The position numbers were made by a program, and so were the translations under genes. From assembly GCA_045545735.1 (NCBI GenBank), contig JAZQBM010000008.1:204052-268051 (forward strand): a stretch of DNA of 64,000 nucleotides, in the 5' to 3' direction. Below the pieces are notes generated by a model, which saw only the letters and a program-made list of their open reading frames with translations, did no database searches and was not told the DNA's origin. This stretch comes from Fimenecus sp045545735. GTDB taxonomy: Bacteria > Bacillota > Clostridia > Oscillospirales > Acutalibacteraceae. This document shows positions 35,001 through 43,801 of the stretch, in pieces (within the stretch, counting starts at the first letter, position 1; every line of letters begins with the position of its first letter).

Positions 35001-38000
35001 TCAGCATTGAAGATTGATGATATTGACCTGACTTATGAGGGCGGTATTCTTGTAGCAAGAGATTATGATAATATCTGGAGTGGTAAAGAGTTTTATGAAT
35101 TCCTTGTAAAAGAAGCTTTTGTTTTTGAAAAAGACGGTTCTGTTCTTGGTATTCGAGATGAACTGCTCAAAGATTTCAAAGAATTGTCAGAAAGCTACGG
35201 TGTACCTGTTAAGGACAGCATATTAAATCCCTATTGGCAACAGTATAACGAGCTTAAAGCGGAAAACGCAGATAAACTGTTTTTGTATCAGGTTGGTGAC
35301 TTCTTTGAAGCTCTTGGTGAAGATGCGAAGGATATGGCAGAAACCCTTGACTTACAGCTCACTCACAGAACAATCGGTGATAATGTTACTGTTGATATGT
35401 GTGGCATTCCAAAGCACCGCCTTGAAACTTATCTTAATATGCTTACAGACAGAGGCTTTGATGTTGCAGTATGCTCCCTTGAAAACGGTGAGAGAAAAAA
35501 CTATACGATTGTTTCTCAAAACAAGGAAGCCCCCGTAGAAAGCAAACCTGTAGGAAGAATTGATTATCTTCATACAGACGGTAAAGTTCGTGAAAGCATC
35601 GAATATACGAGCGAATATCAGTTTGTAAAGGATATTAAGGAAGAAAACTATTACGGCACACCTATGGAGGTTGTTCTGTATCAGGACAAGGACGGTAATA
35701 CAATCTCAACTAAATTTGTTGAAGATTTAGACCCACCTCCACAAGGGTTCAAGAGAATACCAAGTCCTTATCTTGAAAAAACTCTTTCAGAAAGACTTGT
35801 TGACTTTTTTGAAAACTATGATTTCTACGGTTTCAGAGACACACTTGAAATTGGTGAAACAAAAGATGATGCGGCAGACAAACTTGCTTTTGATTTACAA
35901 AATCCACAATCATTAGATTCGGCTATTGCAGAATTGAAAAGCATTGTATCAGCCGAAGAAACAGAACCCGAAGATAAGCAAACAGCTCTTAATTTAATAG
36001 AAGAACTGAAACAGGAGCGAGAGAAAAACTCATTTATACCTGATTCAGAGCTTATCGGGAAAGAGGTCATTATTGACGGTAGCACTTTTGTTATCGAAAA
36101 GATTGACCCTGTATTCGGTGATGTATCAATGCGTGATACAACATCAATTTACCCTATAAACAGAGTTGAAAAGATAGGTTTTGTTCGTGAGCATTTGGCA
36201 CCTGAAAAACAGAAATATGTAACTGAAAAGGTTGCTGAATATCCTGCCGTAGAAAACGGACTACCTTATGACATTGTTGTAGAAACAATTAAGACGGAAG
36301 AATCTACTCTTACTCCTCCCACTTGGGAAGAAAAGAAGGAGAAGGTAACAACACTTCATCCTACTATTCCCGATAGTGAAAAACACAATTTCAGAATAAC
36401 GGATGATAATTTAGGTGTTGGCGGTCCGAAAGAGAAATTCCGTAATAATATGGCTGCTATCAATCTCTTACACGAGCTCGAATTTGAAAACCGTCTTGCA
36501 ACTCCCGAAGAACAGGAAATACTTTCAAAGTATGTTGGCTTCGGTGGTCTTGCTGATGCTTTTGATGAAAGCAAAACAAATTGGGCAGATGAATACAAGG
36601 AACTTATCGTTACACTTTCTCCCGAAGAATATGCTGCAGCACGAGAAAGCACACTTACTGCTTTCTATACACCTCCCGTAGTTATCCGTGCTATGTATGA
36701 AGCACTCGGTAATATGGGATTCAGTGAAGGTAATATTCTTGAACCGTCTTGCGGTACAGGTAACTTTATAGGTATGCTTCCTGACAATATGCAGAAGAGT
36801 AAGTTCTTCGGTGTTGAGCTTGATAGCTTGACAGGTCGTATTGCACAGCAGTTGTATCAGAAGTCCGGTATCACAGTTCAGGGATATGAAAACGCATCAC
36901 TCCCCGACAGCTTTTTTGATGTAGCAATAGGTAATGTGCCTTTCGGACAATTCAAAGTAATTGATAAAAAGTATGACAAGAATAATTGGCTCATACACGA
37001 TTACTTTTTCGGAAAGACACTTGATAAGGTTCGCCCCGGAGGTGTTATTGCATTTATCACTTCATCGGGTACTATGGACAAGAGAAACTCAAATGTAAGA
37101 AAGTATATTGCACAAAGAGCCGAGCTTCTCGGCGCCATTCGTTTGCCGAATAACACATTTAAGGCAAATGCAGGTACGGAGGTAACTTCTGATATTCTCT
37201 TCTTGCAGAAAAGAGATACTCTTGTAAACGATGAACCCGATTGGGTTCACCTTGACCGTGATGAGAACGGTAATGAATACAACAAGTATTTCATAGACCA
37301 TCCCGAAATGGTACTCGGTGAAATGGTTATGGAGTCCTCGCAGTTCGGTCATTCCTTGACTTGTAAGCCGTATGAGGACAGAAATCTTTCTGACCTTTTA
37401 AGTGAAGCAGTACAAAACATTCACGCAGAGATAACAGAGTTTGATATTTCGGAAATCGGTGAAGTTGAAGATAATTCAGTTCCCGCAGACCCGAATGTGA
37501 AGAATTTTAGTTTTACTGTTGTAGAGGATAAGATATATTATCGTCAGAACAGCAGAATGAACCCTGTTGATGTTTCTGCAACTGCCGAAAACAGAATTAA
37601 GGGAATGATTAAAATCCGTGATTGCGTAAGAGAACTTATACGATTACAGACAGATGACTACCCCGACAGTTCAATCAAGTCTGCACAGGACAGATTAAAC
37701 ACCTTGTATGACGATTTTACAAAAAAATACGGACTTCTTAATGCAAGAGCGAACAGATTAGCCTTTGCCGATGACAGTTCATATTGTCTTTTATGTTCTC
37801 TTGAAATCGTAGGTGAAAACGGTGAACTTAAACGAAAAGCGGATATGTTTACCAAGAGAACAATCAAACCTCATATTAAGGTAACATCTGTTTCAACTGC
37901 AAGTGAAGCACTTGCTGTTTCAATCGGTGAAAAAGCAAATGTTGATATGGACTTTATGTGTGAGCTTACGGGAAAGACGGAACAGGAACTCTTTGAAGAG

Positions 38001-41000
38001 CTCAAAGGTGTAATTTTCCTTAACCCGGAATACACAAATGAGTATAGCAATGATGAAAGGTATCTTCCTGCAGATGAATACTTGTCAGGCAATGTACGAA
38101 AGAAACTTGAACTTGCAAGAAGAACTGCAGAGCTTTACCCCGATGATTACAACATCAATGTGGAAATGCTTGAAAAGGTTCAGCCTAAAGATTTGACAGC
38201 AAGTGAAATTTCTGTTCGCTTGGGTGCAACGTGGCTCCCGCCTGAAGATGTTGAGAGATTTGTGTATGAAATTTTGCAGACACCTCGTTATGCTCAATGG
38301 AATATTAAAGTAAAATATACCGAGCTTACAGGTGAATGGACTATTGCAAACAAGTCTTATGACCGTACTAATGTTGTTGCTAATAACACTTATGGTACAA
38401 GCAGAATTAACGGTTACAAAATTATTGAAGATACTCTCAATCTTAAAGATGTGCGTATCTTTGACTATGTAGAAGATGAACACGGTAATAAGAAACCTGT
38501 TCTCAACAAAAAAGAAACTGCCATTGCTCAGGGCAAGCAGGAAATGATAAAACAAGCCTTTCAGGATTGGATATGGAAAGACCCGAACCGAAGAGAAAGA
38601 CTTGTAAGAATTTATAACGATTTATTCAATTCAATGCGACCTCGTGAGTATGATGGCAGTCATATCACATTTTCGGGTATGAACCCTGAAATATCTTTAC
38701 GACCTCATCAGATAAATGCAGTTGCACGAATTATGTACGGTGGTAATTCCTTACTTGCTCATGTTGTTGGTGCAGGTAAAACATTTGAAATTGTTGCTGC
38801 AGCACAGGAAAGCAAAAGGCTCGGACTTTGCAACAAATCGCTTATTGTAGTTCCTAACCACCTTACAGAGCAGTGGGCATCTGAATATTTGCAGTTGTAT
38901 CCATCTGCTAACATTCTTGTTGCAACTAAAAAGGATTTTGAAACGAAGAACCGAAAGAAGTTCTGTGCTCGTATTGCTACGGGTGATTATGATGCAATTA
39001 TCATAGGTCATTCACAGTTTGAAAAAATCCCTATTAGTATTGAAAGACAGAGAGAAATGCTTCAACGACAGATTGACGAAATCACTCTCGGTGTGCAACA
39101 AATTAAGTATGACAGAGGTGAAAAAATCACCGTTAAGCAGCTTGAAAAAACAAAGAAATCTTTACAGACAAAACTCGATAAGCTAAATGACCAAAGCCGA
39201 AAAGACGATGTTGTTACCTTTGAGGAACTCGGTGTTGACAGACTCTTTGTGGACGAAGCTCATAATTTCAAAAACCTCTTTTTATATACAAAAATGAGGA
39301 ATGTCGGTGGTATAGCTCAAACCGAGGCACAGAAGTCATCTGACCTTTATATGAAATGCAGATACCTTGATGAAGTGACCGGAAACAAGGGCGTTATTTT
39401 TGCAACAGGTACTCCTGTTTCAAACTCAATGGTAGAGCTTTATACAATGCAAAGATACCTTCAGTATGATGCACTTGAAGATAAGCACTTACAGCATTTC
39501 GACTCTTGGGCATCAACCTTTGGTGAAACTGTTACTGCTATTGAGCTTGCCCCCGAAGGTACGGGATACAGAGCTAAAACACGATTTGCCAAGTTCTATA
39601 ACCTCCCTGAGCTTATGATGATGTTCAGACAGGTTGCTGATATACAGACGGCAGATATGCTTAATCTTCCCGTCCCTAAAGCAAACTTTCATAATATTGC
39701 AGTTAAACCGACAGAGCATCAAAAGAAAATTGTTGAATCTCTTTCAGAACGAGCCGAGAAGGTAAGAAACAAGATGGTTGATTCAAGTGTTGATAATATG
39801 CTTCTTATTACGAATGACGGCAGAAAGTTGGCACTTGACCAAAGACTCTTCAATGAAATGCTACCGGATGACCCGAACAGCAAGGTTGCAGCTTGTGTTG
39901 ATAATGTTTATGGTATTTGGGAGCGAACAACTCCCCAGAAGTCAACTCAGCTTATTTTCTGCGACTTATCTACTCCGCATAATGACGGTAAGTTTAATGT
40001 TTATGATGACATTAAGAAAAAACTTATTGCTAAAGGTGTACCGGAAAGTGAAATAGCCTTTATTCATAATGCAGATAGTGAAGCAAAGAAAAAAGACCTT
40101 TTCGGAAAAGTCCGAGCAGGTCAGGTTCGAGTTCTTATAGGTTCAACTGCAAAAATGGGTGCAGGTACTAATGTTCAGCAGAAACTTATAGCAATTCATC
40201 ATACGGATTGTCCTTGGCGACCCGCTGACCTTCAGCAGCGTGAAGGTAGAATTATCCGACAAGGTAATGAAAACCCTGAAGTTGAGATTTACAGTTATGT
40301 TACAGAGCAGACATTCGATGCCTACCTTTATCAGTTGGTTGAGAATAAGCAAAAGTTTATAGGTCAGATTATGACTTCAAAATCGCCTGTGCGTTCAGCA
40401 GAAGATGTTGACGAGCAGGCGTTATCTTATGCCGAAATTAAAGCTCTTGCAACGGGTAATCCTTATATCAAAGAAAAAATGGACTTGGACGTTGCAGTAT
40501 CAAAACTCAAGCTTTTGAAACAGAACCATTTAAGTCAGAGATACAGTCTTGAGGATATGATTATAAAATATTATCCTCAAAGGATAAAAGAGGGCGAAGA
40601 AAGAATTGCCGGGTACAATGCAGATATTCAAAGAGCGAAAGAAAACACCTTCCCGAGTGTTGATAACTTCTCTCCTATGGTAGTTGAAGATGTTACCTAT
40701 GACGAAAAGAAAGGAGCAGGTTCAGCTATCTTGGTGGCTTGTAAGGCGATGACATCACCTGACCCGAAAGCAATCGGTTCGTATCGTGGTTTTAATATGG
40801 AACTTTCATTCAATTCCTTTGAGAAAGAATATGTTTTAACTCTTGTCGGTTCGCTCAGGCATTCTGTATCTCTCGGTGCTGATATTTACGGTAACATTAC
40901 CCGTCTTGATAACCTTATATCTTCTATGCCTGATAAATTAAAGGCTTGTGAGGAAAGACTTACAGACACAAAGGTACAGCTTGAAAATGCTAAAGCAGAA

Positions 41001-41168
41001 GTAGAAAGACCATTCCCGCAGGAAGAAGAACTCTCACAGAAAATGGAGAGGTTAGCAGAACTCAATGCACTTCTTGATATGGACCATCACGAAAATGAAA
41101 TTGTTGATGGTGAGGTTGAACAGGAAGAACGAGACAAATCCGTTAGAGATAAATCAGTTGAAAGATAA
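31995..41168 (+). CDS. Giant ICE protein: MutS-I-like domains, N6-adenine methylase and SNF2 helicase (3057 aa)
   Basis: Start ATG 31995 (AGTGAGGTG upstream). Domains in order: an ArdC/LtrC-like N-terminus (QRPDATACAEIGFWNEKMHR); an acidic disordered linker at about 240-400 that overlaps tnpV in another frame; two MutS-domain-I-like segments at about 770 (degenerate) and 1078-1180 (QVGDFFEALGEDA, with the FxE triad F1103-E1105); an N6-adenine methyltransferase with motif I PSCGTGNF (from P1584) and GNVPFG (from G1646, an NPPF variant); and a SNF2-type helicase with Walker A VGAGKT (K2262), DEAH (2420-2423) and QREGRIIRQGNE. Similar proteins occur in Tn1549-like ICEs, where DNA protection or remodelling during transfer is presumed. 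The 3' end overlaps a minus-strand gene. Confidence 0.9.
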   Translation: MASKLQIITAMFNDEVGKVTSNLDNWTSFLRTASNNFKYNFVEQILIYSQRPDATACAEIGFWNEKMHRWVNRGATGIALFDYSGSYQKLRYVFDVSDTNSFYGYEVPRWEVKDRYHDEVAEALTNAFGDTADGGLESVIDDTARNMVEDNILDYLSTVNDSKYGSFLEELDDDNISVILKNALSASIGYMMMTRCGINADEYYDREDFEDIFNFNTPSSVIAMGMAVSDIAEMGLREIESTVKNIEKNEKKRNRTFDNNFSLEYDESAKTKNETERSNENVSDDLQTSGRLSNPEPDLTARGERYSWEVRYAEEEIPTGTQESLFRTDDSFGRADENNQTDGNRSGTDDGSAHGTVAEVAGSDGRTEGAESDAVGSYDEQHQDDSRGNSSEGTDLQLSGHDFDARWNGIEYFHQDKQKNELIKSFLTPYREEIAMFYESHQDKQERSDFIKSFFNSAPYEMTLSNGVKAGFEAYSDAIRLWRDDGTELREAWEKWFQIERSVFGMILIEEWTEPQALLLPGVDNQIEFIGTKVKDAILPLPQGAIDYVLGAGSGFSEGKMRVYRQFTESLSKEDNIKFLKNEYGIGGGTDAIPGTGYWHNHDAKGIEILDHYSVPERRTLLKWNYVEKRISELVKLDRYLSPKEKEMYPQWLDEQMAKEAAWKKTNEIRQFIREAPEEEQAPKEYRYEYNLGDTVYIGADEYTILSLEDPVILNDSQYPLFNKEFSKADFEKKVKENPANNHLRIEVEVERPIENNEPETEIDESNKPDFLVQYEQVKKENPDGVLLMHTGGFYIAFGKDAEIVSKHTHYLAPRKNFYGNVLTPCCEVLDFNLSYCQKELYANNNINIVIMEVDKGVVDRFPTPTVEITETLDAEYTDAFFINDGSNNVEWVYYNPDGNDGKGQFVNNLISYEDIIKAAELHTDEKEFFDYLGSVAHQTLSDYGTKEYKDDYEYFHSAVDLTDCTKETMQALVEEAKNAEAPVLTFVQPESKETEVLYDVLSALKIDDIDLTYEGGILVARDYDNIWSGKEFYEFLVKEAFVFEKDGSVLGIRDELLKDFKELSESYGVPVKDSILNPYWQQYNELKAENADKLFLYQVGDFFEALGEDAKDMAETLDLQLTHRTIGDNVTVDMCGIPKHRLETYLNMLTDRGFDVAVCSLENGERKNYTIVSQNKEAPVESKPVGRIDYLHTDGKVRESIEYTSEYQFVKDIKEENYYGTPMEVVLYQDKDGNTISTKFVEDLDPPPQGFKRIPSPYLEKTLSERLVDFFENYDFYGFRDTLEIGETKDDAADKLAFDLQNPQSLDSAIAELKSIVSAEETEPEDKQTALNLIEELKQEREKNSFIPDSELIGKEVIIDGSTFVIEKIDPVFGDVSMRDTTSIYPINRVEKIGFVREHLAPEKQKYVTEKVAEYPAVENGLPYDIVVETIKTEESTLTPPTWEEKKEKVTTLHPTIPDSEKHNFRITDDNLGVGGPKEKFRNNMAAINLLHELEFENRLATPEEQEILSKYVGFGGLADAFDESKTNWADEYKELIVTLSPEEYAAARESTLTAFYTPPVVIRAMYEALGNMGFSEGNILEPSCGTGNFIGMLPDNMQKSKFFGVELDSLTGRIAQQLYQKSGITVQGYENASLPDSFFDVAIGNVPFGQFKVIDKKYDKNNWLIHDYFFGKTLDKVRPGGVIAFITSSGTMDKRNSNVRKYIAQRAELLGAIRLPNNTFKANAGTEVTSDILFLQKRDTLVNDEPDWVHLDRDENGNEYNKYFIDHPEMVLGEMVMESSQFGHSLTCKPYEDRNLSDLLSEAVQNIHAEITEFDISEIGEVEDNSVPADPNVKNFSFTVVEDKIYYRQNSRMNPVDVSATAENRIKGMIKIRDCVRELIRLQTDDYPDSSIKSAQDRLNTLYDDFTKKYGLLNARANRLAFADDSSYCLLCSLEIVGENGELKRKADMFTKRTIKPHIKVTSVSTASEALAVSIGEKANVDMDFMCELTGKTEQELFEELKGVIFLNPEYTNEYSNDERYLPADEYLSGNVRKKLELARRTAELYPDDYNINVEMLEKVQPKDLTASEISVRLGATWLPPEDVERFVYEILQTPRYAQWNIKVKYTELTGEWTIANKSYDRTNVVANNTYGTSRINGYKIIEDTLNLKDVRIFDYVEDEHGNKKPVLNKKETAIAQGKQEMIKQAFQDWIWKDPNRRERLVRIYNDLFNSMRPREYDGSHITFSGMNPEISLRPHQINAVARIMYGGNSLLAHVVGAGKTFEIVAAAQESKRLGLCNKSLIVVPNHLTEQWASEYLQLYPSANILVATKKDFETKNRKKFCARIATGDYDAIIIGHSQFEKIPISIERQREMLQRQIDEITLGVQQIKYDRGEKITVKQLEKTKKSLQTKLDKLNDQSRKDDVVTFEELGVDRLFVDEAHNFKNLFLYTKMRNVGGIAQTEAQKSSDLYMKCRYLDEVTGNKGVIFATGTPVSNSMVELYTMQRYLQYDALEDKHLQHFDSWASTFGETVTAIELAPEGTGYRAKTRFAKFYNLPELMMMFRQVADIQTADMLNLPVPKANFHNIAVKPTEHQKKIVESLSERAEKVRNKMVDSSVDNMLLITNDGRKLALDQRLFNEMLPDDPNSKVAACVDNVYGIWERTTPQKSTQLIFCDLSTPHNDGKFNVYDDIKKKLIAKGVPESEIAFIHNADSEAKKKDLFGKVRAGQVRVLIGSTAKMGAGTNVQQKLIAIHHTDCPWRPADLQQREGRIIRQGNENPEVEIYSYVTEQTFDAYLYQLVENKQKFIGQIMTSKSPVRSAEDVDEQALSYAEIKALATGNPYIKEKMDLDVAVSKLKLLKQNHLSQRYSLEDMIIKYYPQRIKEGEERIAGYNADIQRAKENTFPSVDNFSPMVVEDVTYDEKKGAGSAILVACKAMTSPDPKAIGSYRGFNMELSFNSFEKEYVLTLVGSLRHSVSLGADIYGNITRLDNLISSMPDKLKACEERLTDTKVQLENAKAEVERPFPQEEELSQKMERLAELNALLDMDHHENEIVDGEVEQEERDKSVRDKSVER
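32836..33189 (+). CDS. tnpV: TnpV-family transposon protein encoded inside the giant gene
   Basis: A 117-residue frame in a different frame of the same strand, wholly inside the giant ICE gene. It matches the TnpV family recalled from ICEs and transposons: MTYRQVGDYQIPNLTLP near the start, LGKYGMLRKKFLQEHR, and the C-terminal ETVLKELIYS. AAAGGAG lies 8 bases before the ATG at 32836, as in an independent gene. The host frame over this stretch is a Gly/Asp/Glu/Thr-rich linker, consistent with a constrained tnpV and a free linker. TnpV function is unknown. Confidence 0.85.
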   Translation: MFQMTYRQVGDYQIPNLTLPQEENVTLGKYGMLRKKFLQEHRKVYFAQMIASGELMRTIKQTETEAEQMMAQLMEQLQKSQGVTEELKEQNQMQWVRMMNNIRMTAEETVLKELIYS

Positions 41169-41674
41169 GTTGTAGGAGTATGATGCTTTTCTTTATGAGA
41201 AGCATCATACTCATCCCACACTTTCTCAGCTTCTTCAATGGTGTCAAAATAAATATGTTTCTCTAAATAATCGCCAAGCAATATTACAAGTTCAGGGTTA
41301 TGGTTTTCTGTATGAAATTGCCACTCAAGCATATCTTCAAGTTCTTCTTTAGCAAAGTAAAGACCTTTTTTGCGATAATCTTCCATTTCTTCAACAGAAT
41401 ATTCAATTGGGTCACTTATTAATCCTATATGTAATGCAACAAAGATTTCACTAATTAGGTCTTCTTCTTCTTGAGTAAGCTCCTGCCTTTTTTTCTTAAG
41501 CTTATCTAATTCGTCAGGCTTAAACAACTCAGGTCGATTTTTGACAAGAAGAAAAAGTCGATACAAATTATCATAACGCTTTATTATTTTTTTCTTTTCT
41601 TCCATTGACTCGATATGCCATAGTCCTCGTATTGATATTGCAAGTCTGTCAGTAATTTCTTTTTCGTTTTTCAT
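41087..41674 (-). CDS. Hypothetical protein, antisense and convergent to the giant gene
   Basis: A 195-residue charged, helical protein (MKNEKEITDRLAISIRGLWHIE...; EEKKKIIKRYDNLYRLFLL...) with no recognised domain. The last 27 codons overlap the 3' end of the giant gene on the other strand, and that overlapped tail (TTYLSTDLSLTDLSRSSCST) looks like low-complexity read-through. A start-proximal AAAGGAGTATT site supports expression. It could be a late insertion or an antisense cargo gene. Function unknown. Confidence 0.65.
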   Translation of the reverse strand: MKNEKEITDRLAISIRGLWHIESMEEKKKIIKRYDNLYRLFLLVKNRPELFKPDELDKLKKKRQELTQEEEDLISEIFVALHIGLISDPIEYSVEEMEDYRKKGLYFAKEELEDMLEWQFHTENHNPELVILLGDYLEKHIYFDTIEEAEKVWDEYDASHKEKHHTPTTYLSTDLSLTDLSRSSCSTSPSTISFS

Positions 41675-41708
41675 TTAAAATACTCCTTTATTTTTCTCTT
41701 CATTATAT

Positions 41709-41745
41709 AAAGTGTCGAAACTGCAAAAAAGTAACACTTTTTTTT
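41709..41745 (+). terminator. Possible terminator hairpin
   Basis: AAAGTGT and ACACTTT pair across an 18-base loop and are followed by more T residues. It lies in the very A+T-rich gap (41675-42057) between the minus-strand gene and the next plus-strand operon. Confidence 0.4.
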
Positions 41746-41882
41746 GAAAAAAAATAAAAAATTTTTTTGATTCTATTTATATATGTCGAAAAAAAGAAAA
41801 AGTCACACAAAAAAACTGTTTGTTTACAATTTATTTACAATTCGAAAAGAAAAAAGATTATAAATGTTTTATTTTCCGCACT

Positions 41883-42027
41883 ACTACGGGCAAAATGCAA
41901 CAATCGTCAAATAGGATTTATCTTAATGAACAAAGTATCGTTTAGAGAAAATCTATCGTCTAATTGGCAAAAATGGTGCAGAAATGCCCGTAGTACAAAG
42001 GGCAGTTTTTCTTCAAAAATGCCCTAT
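41883..42027. other. Structured non-coding leader: long-range inverted repeat plus hairpin
   Basis: ACTACGGGCA (41883-41892) is complementary to TGCCCGTAGT (41985-41994), 92 bases apart. Immediately after, AGGGCA-TTTTT pairs with AAAAA-TGCCCT (41999-42025) as a bulged hairpin. Together they precede the gene at 42058 and may be an operator, leader RNA or small RNA. No convincing gene is seen in 41675-42057. Confidence 0.4.
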
Positions 42028-42057
42028 TTATAATACTTTGTGAAAAGAGAGTGATTT

Positions 42058-42354
42058 ATGGCACGAATACCAAAAAAACGATGGCAGACAACAGACATTT
42101 ACTTTGATGACTATTCTCCTACTGCAACAATCTTCACATATAACTACAAACTCAAAAAGAAACTTTATAAATTCGCACAAGAACATCCTGAATGTTGCGA
42201 ATTAAAAGAAGAATATACGGATGGCGGAGTTAAATATAAACTTGAAAAAAGTAGAATGTCAATTAGGTTTATTTCACCTTGCTCCGAAGAGAAAAAAGAA
42301 ATGTATCGTAGTATTATCAATTCTATAAATAACAAGGAGGACGATTCTATGTGA
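42058..42354 (+). CDS. Conserved small ICE protein (98 aa)
   Basis: MARIPKKRWQTTDIYFDDYS followed by PTATIFTYNYKLKKKLYKF is a start I recognise from a short protein conserved in Tn1549-like elements. The fold appears beta-alpha and basic; function is unknown. It heads a tight run of small ICE genes and overlaps the next start by 4 bases. Confidence 0.75.
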   Translation: MARIPKKRWQTTDIYFDDYSPTATIFTYNYKLKKKLYKFAQEHPECCELKEEYTDGGVKYKLEKSRMSIRFISPCSEEKKEMYRSIINSINNKEDDSM

Positions 42355-42512
42355 TTGAAAACGATGAAATGTCATTTTATAAAAATCAAAACGGCAAAAT
42401 TGAACACAATGGAAACTGCTGTAATTGTCCTAAAGAATGTAAACAGAGCTTTAGGGCAGAACTTCTTTCTTGCTCAAAGCTCAGGGAGGAGGTAAATGGA
42501 AATGACACTTGA
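42351..42512 (+). CDS. Small Cys-rich ICE protein (53 aa)
   Basis: GTG at 42351 with AAGGAGG 10 bases upstream opens 53 codons including NGNCCNCPKECKQSFRAEL. The four clustered cysteines could bind metal. The preceding gene ends inside its start (GTGA) and it overlaps the following gene by 17 bases, typical of this compact cluster. Confidence 0.6.
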   Translation: MIENDEMSFYKNQNGKIEHNGNCCNCPKECKQSFRAELLSCSKLREEVNGNDT

Positions 42513-42840
42513 ACAGTTAAACACTGCACTTTATGAAAAAGTGTATGCAGAGCAACAGGAGTTTATAAGTTCATTAAAAACTATGACTCCCGAAAATATT
42601 ATTCAGTATGCTTATGAACTTGTTATTCGTGAAGATATATTATTGTCACTTGAAGAAAATGACCTTGATGCAAAACAGTGTAAAGCTCTTTTGAAAGAAA
42701 AGAAACCTCTTGATAAATTATTCCTTGCTTGGGAAAAACATGAGGGCGACCATATGAATGAAATTCGTGATTGTATTGAGAATAAAGCCAATGACCTTAT
42801 TAAACTTGCAAGAGTAAGAGCAAATAGGGACAGTAGATAG
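42496..42840 (+). CDS. DUF3848-like ICE protein (114 aa)
   Basis: All-helical protein with the pattern LYEKVYAEQQEFISSLKTM followed by TPENIIQYAYELVIREDILL and SLEENDLDAKQCKALLKEKK, which resembles the DUF3848 family of conjugative elements. Function unknown. It begins after GGGAGGAGG and ends 1 base before the next start. Confidence 0.75.
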   Translation: MEMTLEQLNTALYEKVYAEQQEFISSLKTMTPENIIQYAYELVIREDILLSLEENDLDAKQCKALLKEKKPLDKLFLAWEKHEGDHMNEIRDCIENKANDLIKLARVRANRDSR

Positions 42841-42841
42841 A

Positions 42842-43801
42842 ATGGCATATTATTCTCAAAGTGCTATAAGCAGAGCAAAGGAAATGGATCTTCTCACTTA
42901 TTTGCAGACTTATGAACCTAATGAACTTGTGAGAATTTCAGGTAACACTTACACTACAAAAACTCACGACAGTTTGAAAATATCAAACGGAATGTGGATG
43001 TGGTGGTCAAGAGGTATTGGCGGAAGAAGTGCTGTTGACTATCTTATGAGAGTTCGTGATATGACTTTCATAGAAGCTGTTTCACAAATTGCAAATGATG
43101 AAAGTGCTTTAAGAAAACAATTTGAAAACCCAAAACCGAAAGAAAAAAGAAATCTAATACTTCCGAGCAAAGCAGAAAACAATGATATTGCTATCAAGTA
43201 TTTGAAACAAAGAGGAATTAACGAAAATGTTATTTCTTACTTCATTGAACACGGTATGCTCTATCAAAGTGTGCCGATGAACAATATTGTTTTTGTCGGC
43301 TATGACGAAAACAATATTCCTAAATATGCAGGTATGCGTGGTACAGAAAAGTACAGATATATCGGTGATGCTTACGGAAGTGATAAGACTTTTCCTTTTC
43401 GGTTAGTAAATAAAGAAAATACAAATATTCATATTTTTGAAGGTGCAATAGATTTATTATCTTATGCAACACTTCTATACGAGCAGGGTTCTGATTTCAA
43501 AAGTCAGAACCTTGTTTCTTTATCCGGAGTATATAAGCCGACAAAAAATATGAATAATGCACAGATACCACTCTCATTACAAACTGTACTCAAAGATAAT
43601 CCGCAACTAAAAACTGTTTATCTTCATTTGGATAATGACTCTGCAGGGCGTAAAGCTGCAGAGGTAATAAGCAATTTATTGAAAGATAAATACACAGTAA
43701 AAAAACATTTTGTACCCGTAGGTAAAGATGTTAATGACTATTTATGTTATTCAAAAAATCTACCATACAGAACTTTTGAAAAGGAGGTCGCTTGTAGATA
43801 A
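42842..43801 (+). CDS. Toprim/DUF3991-type primase-like protein
   Basis: 319 residues. The N-terminus resembles the CHC2/DUF3991 region of mobilome primases (LLTYLQTYEPNELVRISGN, WWSRGIGGRSAVDYLMRV). The C-terminus has the Toprim pattern: IFEGAIDLLSYA (Glu) and VYLHLDNDSAGRKAAE (DxD-like). Such proteins are thought to act in replication or strand synthesis after transfer, but the catalytic set is incomplete and activity is uncertain. It overlaps the next gene by 1 base. Confidence 0.8.
   Translation: MAYYSQSAISRAKEMDLLTYLQTYEPNELVRISGNTYTTKTHDSLKISNGMWMWWSRGIGGRSAVDYLMRVRDMTFIEAVSQIANDESALRKQFENPKPKEKRNLILPSKAENNDIAIKYLKQRGINENVISYFIEHGMLYQSVPMNNIVFVGYDENNIPKYAGMRGTEKYRYIGDAYGSDKTFPFRLVNKENTNIHIFEGAIDLLSYATLLYEQGSDFKSQNLVSLSGVYKPTKNMNNAQIPLSLQTVLKDNPQLKTVYLHLDNDSAGRKAAEVISNLLKDKYTVKKHFVPVGKDVNDYLCYSKNLPYRTFEKEVACR

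Noticed and set aside
41767..42033. 88-codon plus-strand frame in the A+T-rich gap
   Set aside because: No ribosome site, lysine-rich random-looking product, and it runs across the inverted-repeat region.
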